DNA of 5,589 nt from J088 sp003695505 [NCBI: Candidatus Dadabacteria bacterium] (GTDB taxonomy: Bacteria > J088), in contig RFIY01000145.1 in NCBI GenBank assembly GCA_003695505.1, positions 1 to 5,589 of the forward strand. The letters are read 5' to 3'. The first letter of the stretch is position 1. Every line of letters begins with the position of its first letter. Positions 1-5,545 of the stretch are shown here, piece by piece. The notes under the pieces were generated by a model that was not told the origin of the DNA, did no database searches, and was given only the letters and a program-made list of their open reading frames with translations. Position numbers and translations under genes: made by a program.

Positions 1-19
1 CGTAGCCACCCACGCAGCG

Positions 20-47
20 GGAACCGATCGGGATTCGCGCTGTCGAA
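20..47 (+). promoter_or_regulatory. Candidate ECF-type promoter of the sigma factor operon
   Basis: A GGAACC element (20-25) is followed after exactly 16 nt by GTCGAA (42-47). This resembles promoters read by RpoE-like ECF sigma factors, which have a GGAAC-type -35 and a -10 beginning GTC or TC. Lying directly upstream of an ECF sigma gene, it suggests autoregulation, which is common in this family. The predicted transcription start falls at about 53-55, so the transcript would be nearly leaderless for the ATG at 54, or would use the ATG at 66. The same GGAACCGA...GTC spacing recurs at 4003-4027. The element is seen in the sequence; its function is inferred. Confidence 0.5.
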
Positions 48-53
48 ACTGGT

Positions 54-704
54 ATGATTGAGCTGATGACATCCAAACTGCCGCCCGACGACACCACGGT
101 GACCAGCATCCACCCGGAGGTTACTCCGGATGAGGAGCTGGTGCGCCACTTCCTGGCCGGAGACGAAGGCGCCTTCGATATCCTCGTCGTCCGCTACCAG
201 GATCGGCTCTTCAACTTCAGCATGCGCTTCACGTCGAACGCATCCGATGCCGAAGAGATCGTCCAGGAAACCTTCATCAAGGCCTACAAGGGACTCGGAC
301 GTTTCCGCGGTGACGCGCGCGTATCGACCTGGCTGTTTCAGATCGCCAAAAACCTCTGCATCAACAAGTTCCATCGCAAACGGCGCCGAATGGACCATCG
401 CAAGGTCAGCATCCAGCAATCACAACACGACGATGACCTGCCGCTCGTACAGATCGAAGCAGAGGGGCCGGACGCATTCGACGTCCTCGCCAACCAGGAA
501 ATCAACGACATACTGCAAGAGGCGATCACCGAACTCGACCCGCATTTTCGCAGTGCGTTGATCCTTCGCGACATCGAAGACCTCGACTATTCCGAGATCG
601 CCGAAATCCTCGAAGTTCCCGTGGGCACGGTCAAGAGCCGTATCCACCGGGCCCGACAGGAATTGCAGCGGCGGCTGAGCCCGTTCGTGGAGGAGCTGTT
701 ATGA
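54..704 (+). CDS. RpoE-like ECF sigma-70 family RNA polymerase sigma factor
   Basis: This is an extracytoplasmic-function sigma factor that would direct core RNA polymerase to stress or envelope promoters. The 216-aa product has a short acidic N-terminal extension, then sigma region 2 (about residues 26-112) with DEELVRHFLAGDEGAFDILV, the core-binding and -10 segment around DAEEIVQETFIKAYKGLGRF, and STWLFQIAKN. An acidic linker (120-148) follows, then sigma region 4 (about 150-210) with a helix-turn-helix around LDYSEIAEILEVPVGTVKSR. Length is normal to slightly long for the family. The resemblance to E. coli RpoE and to SigW-type factors is clear, but the exact ECF group cannot be assigned. 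The start is uncertain: ATG at 54 or ATG at 66 (MTSKLPPDD), neither with a strong ribosome binding site. The stop overlaps the next gene by ATGA, implying translational coupling to the anti-sigma-like protein. Confidence 0.95.
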   Translation: MIELMTSKLPPDDTTVTSIHPEVTPDEELVRHFLAGDEGAFDILVVRYQDRLFNFSMRFTSNASDAEEIVQETFIKAYKGLGRFRGDARVSTWLFQIAKNLCINKFHRKRRRMDHRKVSIQQSQHDDDLPLVQIEAEGPDAFDVLANQEINDILQEAITELDPHFRSALILRDIEDLDYSEIAEILEVPVGTVKSRIHRARQELQRRLSPFVEELL

Positions 705-1381
705 CGGAAACGCGCTCAACAGATGAACGGTGGAACGAGATGCTCCAGGACTGGGCGGAAGATCGGCTTCGTGGTGCAGACCTGGCTGCCTTCGAACGGA
801 AAATGCGTGACGATGCGTCATTTGCACGACAGGCCCGGATGTATCGGGCAACCATACAGGCCTGCCGTGATCTGCCACGCCACGAAATGTCCGAGTTCGG
901 TCGCGCCCGCCTGCAGCGTCGTTTGCAGCAACAGCGTCAACGGACACCTGCACTGCGGCGGCTGGCTCGACCGCTCGGCTACGCGACGGCTGCGGTGCTG
1001 CTGCTGACAGTCGGATTCGCAACCGGGCGGCAGTTTCAGCTCGACCGGCAGGCGGCCGCTGTTCAGGCGCTGCCATCGCCCAATCCAAAACTTCTGCTGC
1101 GCGATGCACGCACCGGTGGATGGCTCGATCCCGACACCCTCGCCGAACAGGTCCGTCGTTCTCGAATGAATTTTGCTGTCGTGCCTCGTGTGCGCAAGGC
1201 GCCCGAAGCCGCGCAACCCGATGTCGAACGGGCACGGGAGCAGATTGAAGCTGCACTGAAGCGCCATCAGCTCGACACGCGAACCGTACAGTTCTTCGCG
1301 CCGGTACCCGCCGAAGGCGATCTGCTCAGCGGCCCCGAAGTGGAGCTCTGGGTCCAGCCTGTTTCCGTCGACATGCGCTGA
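701..1381 (+). CDS. Probable membrane-spanning anti-sigma factor
   Basis: This 226-aa protein probably binds and holds back the ECF sigma factor encoded just before it. It starts at an ATG overlapping the sigma stop codon (ATGA, 701-704), with a strong ribosome binding site GGAGGAG at 689-695. The N-terminal part (1-88) is charged and helical, around LQDWAEDRLRGADLAAFERK, in the position of the usual sigma-binding domain. One hydrophobic segment follows (about 91-109, PLGYATAAVLLLTVGFATG) with arginines on its N-terminal side. That predicts a cytoplasmic N-terminus and a periplasmic C-terminal domain of about 115 aa. No HxxxCxxC zinc-binding motif is present, so it is not a canonical ZAS-type anti-sigma factor. 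The role is inferred from architecture and position, since no specific family signature is recognised. Confidence 0.72.
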   Translation: MTETRSTDERWNEMLQDWAEDRLRGADLAAFERKMRDDASFARQARMYRATIQACRDLPRHEMSEFGRARLQRRLQQQRQRTPALRRLARPLGYATAAVLLLTVGFATGRQFQLDRQAAAVQALPSPNPKLLLRDARTGGWLDPDTLAEQVRRSRMNFAVVPRVRKAPEAAQPDVERAREQIEAALKRHQLDTRTVQFFAPVPAEGDLLSGPEVELWVQPVSVDMR

Positions 1382-1388
1382 GCCTGCG

Positions 1389-1886
1389 GTGCGCCTGCTG
1401 CGCGCCACTTGGTCCGGACCGGCCCCGTTGGATGCAACCGGGCCGGTTTCGTGTGTCATCGACGGGCAAGATGCGCTGCAAGCGGACGCGCCGACCGTCT
1501 GGAGCCACCTCGCCGAGCTTGATCTACCACTGCAGACGGTCGTCGTCGTGCAACACAAGCATGTCCGCGTTTCCGATACCGGCCTTGCGGTCGCCGCAGA
1601 GCTCGCGGTGCGTGGTTTCATCGGCCTTGTCGAATCGGAATCACCCACGGATGCGGCGCACTGGTTCGCGGCACCTGGCCCTCCGCTGCATGCCTACGGC
1701 AACACCGTCATCGGGCTGTACCGGGAAGCCGCCGAGTCCGCTCGTCCTCTTGCCGACCTGGTCTGTTTCCGACCGGCCGTACTGAACCGTCGCCTCGAAG
1801 ACGCGGCCACCGACGCGGCGCTCGGTGACCTGCTGGTTGCACACCCGGACTGGCTGGGCGTCGCCTTGCGCACAGCGGTGCGATAA
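1389..1886 (+). CDS. Hypothetical protein, third gene of the sigma factor operon
   Basis: I do not recognise this 165-aa protein. It begins at a GTG 7 nt after the anti-sigma stop codon, without a clear ribosome binding site, so translation probably depends on coupling to the upstream gene. It has no signal peptide and no convincing membrane segment. It looks like a small soluble alpha/beta protein, with a hydrophobic beta-like stretch (LPLQTVVVVQHKHVRV, about 46-61) and several alanine- and leucine-rich helices. Distinctive stretches are HWFAAPGPPLHAYGNTVIGL in the middle and LVCFRPAVLNRRLEDAA towards the end. Codon use and GC content match the neighbours, and the frame is open and tightly packed, which supports a real gene. 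The operon position suggests a role connected with the sigma/anti-sigma pair, but this is inference only. Confidence 0.72.
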   Translation: MRLLRATWSGPAPLDATGPVSCVIDGQDALQADAPTVWSHLAELDLPLQTVVVVQHKHVRVSDTGLAVAAELAVRGFIGLVESESPTDAAHWFAAPGPPLHAYGNTVIGLYREAAESARPLADLVCFRPAVLNRRLEDAATDAALGDLLVAHPDWLGVALRTAVR

Positions 1887-1910
1887 TAAGCCCGAGCACC
1901 TGATTCATCC

Positions 1911-1931
1911 CCGCGCCCATCCCTGGCGCGG
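1911..1931 (+). other. Short GC-rich inverted repeat upstream of the permease gene
   Basis: CCGCGCC (1911-1917) and GGCGCGG (1925-1931) form a perfect 7-bp stem with a 7-nt loop in the 60-nt gap between the hypothetical gene and the permease. No T-run follows, so it is not a convincing intrinsic terminator. It could fold in the permease leader or attenuate read-through from the sigma operon. It may also be chance in GC-rich DNA. Confidence 0.3.
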
Positions 1932-1946
1932 CTTCGCACCAGGACG

Positions 1947-2864
1947 ATGCCCCTCCTTCTGACCGCCGCCGAAATCTGCCTGCCCGTCGCCGTCTGCATC
2001 GCGGCGGGCTGGACGCTGGCGCGGCGCACCGGATTGAGCGCCGCGCCGCTGGCCGGCGCGGCGGTTCACGTATTTGGGCCGGCGCTGCTGCTGGCGAACG
2101 TACCGCCGAATCTGGCCGCCCGACCGATGCTGCCGGTCGTGCTGCTTGGCACGGTCGGGCTGACCGGGCTCGCTGCCCATGCGGCCGGGCGCCTGCTGAA
2201 GCTGCGCGACCGAACCGAACGCGTCTCGCTGCTGCTTGGCGCGATGCTGTGCAATTTCGGGTTCTTCGGCATCCCGATCGTCGAAGCCGCACTCGGCAGC
2301 GATGCACGCGCCCAGGCGCTCGCGGTACTCGTGATCCTGAACATCCCGACCGGTTTTCTGTCTGCCTGGTTCGCGAGTCCCAACCCGCAATTTGCGATGG
2401 CGATGCGGCATACGCTTTCGTCACCGTTCAACTGGGCGATCGTCGCGAGCATTGCGATGAGCCTGATGGGCTGGTCGCTGCCGTCGCTCGTTCAGCCTGC
2501 AGCGGATCTGCTGGCCGGCGGCGCGATCCCGGCGGGTCTCGTCGTGCTGGGCATGGAGCTGGCGCGCCTCGGACCGTCGCCGCAACAACGGCGCATCGTC
2601 GCGACCGCGGTCGGCCTACGCCTGCTGGTTGGACCGCTGATTGCCTGGGCACTCGCCCTGCTGACCGGTCTGTGGCGCGAACCGGCCTGGGCGCAAAGCG
2701 CGATCCTGCAGATGGCCACGCCGGCCGGCATCACACCGCTGATCTTCCTGGCGGCGTCCGGTCAGCGCAGCACCGCGCTGGCGGCCGTCGTCTTCTGGAG
2801 CACGATCGTATCGCTCGCGACCGTGCCGCTGTTTGCCATCGCGCTGCGGCTGGCCAGCAGCTGA
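1947..2864 (+). CDS. AEC family (auxin efflux carrier-like) permease
   Basis: This is an inner-membrane secondary transporter of the auxin efflux carrier family. Bacterial members include malate and other organic-acid permeases, but the substrate cannot be told here. The 305-aa length is typical. The protein is almost wholly hydrophobic, with about ten predicted membrane segments in two halves joined by a polar stretch near 143-160. Family-like features are LCNFGFFGIPIVEAALG (101-117), the GAIPAGLVVLGMELA segment (192-206) and MATPAGITPLIFLAA (256-270). These glycine- and proline-broken helices sit where the family has its crossover. The ATG at 1947 is the only sensible start, although the AGGA at 1941-1944 lies very close to it. 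The gene is 60 nt from the preceding one and probably a separate unit. It converges on the barrel-like gene with 12 nt between stops. Confidence 0.9.
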   Translation: MPLLLTAAEICLPVAVCIAAGWTLARRTGLSAAPLAGAAVHVFGPALLLANVPPNLAARPMLPVVLLGTVGLTGLAAHAAGRLLKLRDRTERVSLLLGAMLCNFGFFGIPIVEAALGSDARAQALAVLVILNIPTGFLSAWFASPNPQFAMAMRHTLSSPFNWAIVASIAMSLMGWSLPSLVQPAADLLAGGAIPAGLVVLGMELARLGPSPQQRRIVATAVGLRLLVGPLIAWALALLTGLWREPAWAQSAILQMATPAGITPLIFLAASGQRSTALAAVVFWSTIVSLATVPLFAIALRLASS

Positions 2865-2876
2865 CGGATGCCCGGC

Positions 2877-3416
2877 TCAGGGCATCGGCGTCATCGGCTC
2901 CGATTCCGCGCGTGTCCCGAACACATACACCAGACCGAAACGCGCATCGAACCTGAACTGCGTCTGTGTGTCGTTCAGCGGGCCGACGTTGGGATAGATG
3001 TCGACGACCGGCGCAACCGACATCGTCAGCCACAGCGGCGCATCGGGAATCCCGTAGCGCACACCGAGTGGCGCTTCGACACCGACACCATTCAGGTCGA
3101 TGACATGGCCACGCACGCCGCCACCAACGAACGGCACGATGCGGCCGGCTCCGGTATCGTATCCGGGCCCGATATCACCAAGCGCATCGAGCGCCAGAAA
3201 AAGCTGGTTGCTGCTTCCAAAAGCCGGCGCAACCCGACCTTCGAGCATCCAGCGCGGATGCACGCGCCCCGAAACGGTCAGTGCGCCACCGACTGGCGTA
3301 CTCTGCAACGCGGCACCGACACCCACTTCGGCTGCGCGCACGCTGCTCATCCCGGCAACCAGCAGCATCGCGGCGCAGAACAGTGCGCCGCGTGCAAACT
3401 TCGCGATCCGTTTCAC
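2877..3416 (-). CDS. Small exported protein, probable outer-membrane beta-barrel
   Basis: This is a 179-aa protein starting at GTG 3416, which has GGAGG nine nt upstream. An in-frame ATG at 3476 would extend it by 20 residues but lies inside the zinc-ribbon gene and has no such site. The N-terminus is a good Sec signal peptide: KRIAKFAR, then the hydrophobic GALFCAAMLLVAG, with cleavage likely after SVRA or SVRAA (about 28-29). The mature part has alternating, glycine- and aromatic-containing stretches (VHPRWMLEGRVAPAFG, RIVPFVGGGVRGHVIDLNG, APLGVRYGIPDAPLWLTMSV, FDARFGLVYVFG), as in small eight-stranded OmpA/OmpW-like barrels. The last strand is followed by a short tail rather than ending in Phe. 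No specific family is recognised. It follows the zinc-ribbon gene by 31 nt and is probably co-transcribed with it. Confidence 0.75.
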   Translation of the reverse strand: MKRIAKFARGALFCAAMLLVAGMSSVRAAEVGVGAALQSTPVGGALTVSGRVHPRWMLEGRVAPAFGSSNQLFLALDALGDIGPGYDTGAGRIVPFVGGGVRGHVIDLNGVGVEAPLGVRYGIPDAPLWLTMSVAPVVDIYPNVGPLNDTQTQFRFDARFGLVYVFGTRAESEPMTPMP

Positions 3417-3447
3417 GATGCTGAACCTCCGCGTGATTGTGCCGATG

Positions 3448-3975
3448 TTACCAGCGCTTGCGAAACTCCGTGCCACGGCACTTCGGGCAGGGTGGAATAT
3501 GGCCGGTGTCCTTCATTCGCAGCTCCTCGCCGCAGTTGACACACACCAGCGTCCCCGGCCCGGTGACCTGCCCGGTACGATACGTTCGCGCTTCATCGAG
3601 GCGAGACGCCAGTTGTTCGAGCGCGCCGCTGGCCTTCTCGGTCACCTTCGCGGCGAGACTCAGGAATCCGGCATTGAGACGCGACGGATGCAGCTCGGTC
3701 TTCGCGCGCTCGACGAGACGGCGCAGGTCGTCCTCGGTTGCGGCCAGATCGCGTTTCAGAAACTCCGACAGCTCGTCCAGCTCTTCGCGGGTGTATTTTC
3801 CGGCCTTGTCGAGCCATTCCTGGGCCCGCTCGACCGCCTGTTCGATCGCGTCTTCGGCCTGGTCGCCAAGCTCGTCAAGCGTTTCCCGCGCCTTTTCGGC
3901 CAGCTCCTCGTAGCCACGGACCAGACGTTCGCGCAGTTCCTGGACTTCCTGATCAGTGCGTTGTTCTTCAGACAT
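3448..3975 (-). CDS. YbeL-like (DUF1451) zinc-ribbon protein
   Basis: This 175-aa cytoplasmic protein has the layout of the DUF1451 family, which includes E. coli YbeL and has no established biochemical role. Residues 1-130 form a long, highly charged helical or coiled-coil region (EVQELRERLVRGYEELAEKA and AEDAIEQAVERAQEWLDKAG). The C-terminal 35 residues form a zinc ribbon with CVNC (Cys145, Cys148) and CPKC (Cys163, Cys166), 14 residues apart. The ATG at 3975 is preferred because GGAGGG lies 6-7 nt upstream of it. The alternative ATG at 3990 lies upstream of that site and would place the Shine-Dalgarno inside the gene. A sigma-70-like promoter lies at 4039-4066. The barrel-like gene follows after 31 nt. 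Confidence 0.88.
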   Translation of the reverse strand: MSEEQRTDQEVQELRERLVRGYEELAEKARETLDELGDQAEDAIEQAVERAQEWLDKAGKYTREELDELSEFLKRDLAATEDDLRRLVERAKTELHPSRLNAGFLSLAAKVTEKASGALEQLASRLDEARTYRTGQVTGPGTLVCVNCGEELRMKDTGHIPPCPKCRGTEFRKRW

Positions 3976-4002
3976 CGGGAACCCTCCCATCTGCGCCGGT
4001 GC

Positions 4003-4030
4003 GGAACCGACAGTTTGACCTGTTGTCTAC
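4003..4030 (+). promoter_or_regulatory. Second ECF-type promoter-like element, upstream of the exonuclease
   Basis: GGAACC (4003-4008, within GGAACCGA) is followed after 16 nt by GTCTAC (4025-4030). This repeats the layout of the element at 20-47, which is GGAACCGA with GTC at the same distance. A start site near 4034-4037 would give a leader of about 17 nt before the TTG codon at 4053. The match suggests that the exonuclease gene belongs to the regulon of the sigma factor encoded at the left of the window. Matching bases and spacing are seen directly; promoter activity is inferred. Confidence 0.42.
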
Positions 4031-4038
4031 ACAATGGG

Positions 4039-4066
4039 AAAATAGGCGCCGATTGACCTTTGTCAA
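4039..4066 (-). promoter_or_regulatory. Sigma-70-like promoter for the zinc-ribbon gene
   Basis: Reading leftward, a perfect TTGACA -35 box (4061-4066) is followed after 16 nt by TATTTT (4039-4044) as -10, predicting a start near 4032 and a leader of about 57 nt before the ATG at 3975. The -35 lies within the first codons of the divergent exonuclease and is part of an inverted repeat TTGAC-N4-GTCAA (4053-4066) that a dimeric regulator could also recognise. Box matches are direct observations; activity is inferred. Confidence 0.5.
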
Positions 4067-4859
4067 GGGACACACGCTGAAACCGCAACTCGATCGCCCG
4101 GTCACCGTATTCGATCTCGAAACCACCGGGATCGACCCATTTCAGGACCGCATCGTCACCGTGGGTGTCGTGCGGCTCGAACCGGATTTTTCCATTTCGT
4201 TTGCGCGGGAATGGCGTGTCAACCCCGGCGTACCGATACCCGCCGCAGCGGCAAACGTCCACGGCATACGTGACGAGGACGTCCGCGATGCGCCGCCACT
4301 GGCCGCAATCGCCGATGACCTGCTGGCACCATTCACCGACGCGGTCCCGGCCGGATTCAACGTCCTGCACTACGACCTGCCCCTGATCGTCCGTGATTTT
4401 GAGCGGCACGGCATCCGCAGCCATCTGCGCGACGATTCTCCGGCGATCGATGTGATGCAGTTGTTTCACCGGCACCGCGCCGCCGGCAACCAGCCACGGC
4501 GACTCGAGGATGCGGTCCGCCTCTATCTGAACCGCCGCCACGAAGATGCGCACGGTGCGCTGGCAGATGCCAGGGCTACCGCGGAGTTGCTACCGGCCCT
4601 GATCGAGCGTCACGACCTGCCGACCGATACGGCGGCGCTCTGTGACCTGTGTATTTCCCGCTTCGTCGACCCCTACGACGACGACGGTCGTCTGGTCCGA
4701 CGTGGCGACGATCTGGTGTTGACGTTCGGCAAGCACCGCGGTCGCAGCCTGCGCGAACTGGCCGGAGAGGATCCCGGTTATCTGCGCTGGATGCTGACGA
4801 AAGACTTCTCCGACACCATCCTCGACGCGGTTCGCGACGCGCTCGAGGCCAGCCGATAG
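4053..4859 (+). CDS. DEDDh-family 3'-5' exonuclease with ExoX-like C-terminal domain
   Basis: This is a DnaQ/ExoX-type exonuclease that removes nucleotides from DNA 3' ends using two metal ions, probably in repair or turnover. With the TTG start it is 268 aa. Exo I is FDLETTG (Asp21, Glu23), Exo II is FNVLHYDLPLI (Asp108) and Exo III is HGALADARAT (His167, Asp172, the H-x4-D of DEDDh enzymes), so all catalytic residues are present. The C-terminal part (about 220-265, LTFGKHRGRSLRELAGEDPG then YLRWML) matches the small domain found in ExoX-like nucleases. The spacer has CDLC (197-200), a lone Cys pair. No ATG is plausible: the nearest in-frame ATG, at 3738, lies deep in the opposite-strand gene. 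TTG 4053 has weak AGG support. CTG 4077 has AAGGGA six nt upstream and is a rarer alternative. GTG 3999 and TTG 4023 are less likely. Confidence 0.9.
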   Translation: MTFVKGHTLKPQLDRPVTVFDLETTGIDPFQDRIVTVGVVRLEPDFSISFAREWRVNPGVPIPAAAANVHGIRDEDVRDAPPLAAIADDLLAPFTDAVPAGFNVLHYDLPLIVRDFERHGIRSHLRDDSPAIDVMQLFHRHRAAGNQPRRLEDAVRLYLNRRHEDAHGALADARATAELLPALIERHDLPTDTAALCDLCISRFVDPYDDDGRLVRRGDDLVLTFGKHRGRSLRELAGEDPGYLRWMLTKDFSDTILDAVRDALEASR

Positions 4860-4893
4860 AGCGGGTAGATTCAACCGTCCAAGTGCAACCGTT

Positions 4894-4988
4894 GTCATCC
4901 CGGCCTTGAACCGGGGTCCATCTGCCGCAACGCCGATGTCCACCGAGCTGGACCCCGGATATCCGCCCGCGGCGGATTCCGGGGCGAC
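4894..4988. repeat. Compound palindromic intergenic repeat
   Basis: Three nested inverted repeats fill the gap after the exonuclease. An outer stem pairs GTCATCCCGG (4894-4903) with CCGGGGCGAC (4979-4988), with one mismatch and one wobble pair. Inside it, CCGGGGTCCA (4911-4920) pairs perfectly with TGGACCCCGG (4949-4958), and ATCCGCC (4961-4967) pairs with GGCGGAT (4971-4977) over a CGC loop. Transcribed, this would fold as a multibranch structure. The GTCATCCCGGCC...CCGGGGTCCA pattern resembles dispersed palindromic repeats seen between genes in many proteobacteria. There is no T-run, so it is not a standard terminator, though it may protect the 3' ends of the two converging transcripts. Copy number elsewhere in the genome cannot be seen from here. 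Confidence 0.7.
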
Positions 4989-5061
4989 GAAGTGGGGGGC
5001 AGTGCGAGATCCGGGGACAGGTGGTCGATGAGTCTGCGATGCGGCGGGTTGCCCTTGGCGA

Positions 5062-5271
5062 CTAGGCTGCCACGGACTCGGTAAACGCGAATTGAATCTC
5101 GCGTGCGTTGTCGACCATTTCGGACGCATGCAATATTTCTATGCGCACAATTTCATCGTCAAAGCTGTAATCGACAATCACGTTTGGGCGAATCTCGTCC
5201 GAATCGCGGATTTCGACATCTTTGAAGGTGATGGTCATCGAGTCTGTCTCTTTGTCATAGACCACCTTCAT
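5062..5271 (-). CDS. DUF2283 family protein, possible antitoxin partner
   Basis: This is a 69-aa protein of the DUF2283 type, recognisable from MKVVYDKETDSMTITFKDVE at the start, then IRPNVIVDYSFDDEIVRIEI and a closing LHASEMVDN segment. The family is small, acidic and beta-rich, with no established function, and this copy is normal length and intact. A strong ribosome binding site (AAGGAGG, 5279-5285) lies 7 nt before the ATG, within the end of the upstream DUF4258 gene. That gene's reconstructed stop codon overlaps this start as ATGA (5268-5271). Local GC is about half, well below the rest of the window, suggesting later acquisition. An antitoxin-like role is inferred only from the two-small-gene layout. 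Confidence 0.85.
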   Translation of the reverse strand: MKVVYDKETDSMTITFKDVEIRDSDEIRPNVIVDYSFDDEIVRIEILHASEMVDNAREIQFAFTESVAA

Positions 5272-5545
5272 GATTCGCCCTCCTTCAGATAGCGCGCAAT
5301 CTTCGTAACTTTGTATGCAGTGATCACGATGCGCTCATTTTTGTCTCTTCTATCACAACTCGAAGCAAGACCTGCTTGTCAAGTCTCTCGTCATGGCAGC
5401 GCCGCATGTAAACAACGCGGGATCGCGGATGGCCTGGTTCCTTGCGTTCCGGAGACGCAATGGTCTTTTCGACTTCCGTCTTGTCGATCTTGCGTGCGCG
5501 CAGATTCTCGAGCGCATGACCACTGTAGCGAACAGGTTTGCTCAT
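5268..5545 (-). CDS. DUF4258 family protein, possible toxin; frame broken at an A5 run
   Basis: This is a DUF4258-like small protein starting at ATG 5545 (MSKPVRYSGHALENLRARKI). It has the family-like N-terminal helices, a SPERKEPG turn and the strand LLRVVIEE. In the zero frame it stops at 5324-5326 after 73 aa (ending MSAS). Just before that, at the A5 run 5338-5342, the -1 frame continues as NERIVITAYKVTKIARYLKE and ends at 5268. A one-base addition would give a 92-aa protein with the VITAYKVTKIARY ending typical of such proteins and an ATGA overlap with the DUF2283 gene. The break may be a real deletion, a sequencing error in a homopolymer, or -1 slippage on A-AAA. A longer N-terminus from GTG 5587 is possible but less like the family. 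Function is unproven; the pairing resembles a toxin-antitoxin operon. Confidence 0.75.
5338..5342 (-). other. A5 run where the DUF4258 frame breaks
   Basis: On the - strand the run reads ACA AAA ATG in the start frame. A tRNA on AAA (5341-5339) stepping back one base re-pairs perfectly with AAA, and the next codon becomes AAT, then GAG, which opens the long C-terminal frame. A sixth A would give the same result by mutation. The run is shorter than the classic A-AAA-AAG heptamer, so programmed frameshifting is possible but not the first explanation. Confidence 0.6.

Noticed and set aside
818-1648. Long - strand open frame of 276 codons
   Set aside because: It is antisense to the anti-sigma and hypothetical genes, with no recognisable domain or ribosome binding site.
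1708-2424. Arginine- and alanine-rich - strand open frame
   Set aside because: It is the antisense shadow of the permease. Its biased composition is typical of GC-rich antisense frames.
3417-3476. 20-residue extension of the barrel-like protein to ATG 3476
   Set aside because: It would bury the signal peptide, overlap the upstream gene and bypass the GGAGG site that fits GTG 3416.
3978-4002. Third GGAACC on the + strand as another ECF promoter
   Set aside because: At 16 nt downstream the bases are TGC rather than GTC, so the spacing-and-box pattern fails.
3738-4052. N-terminal extension of the exonuclease to ATG 3738
   Set aside because: It overlaps the opposite-strand zinc-ribbon gene, including its start region, encodes arginine/proline-rich filler and precedes the likely promoter.
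3100-4056. Long + strand open frame of 318 codons
   Set aside because: It lies wholly opposite the barrel-like and zinc-ribbon genes and has a low-complexity, domain-free product. It is a GC-rich shadow frame.
4894-4988. Repeat considered as a CRISPR unit or rho-independent terminator
   Set aside because: There are no regularly spaced direct repeats and no T-run after the stems.
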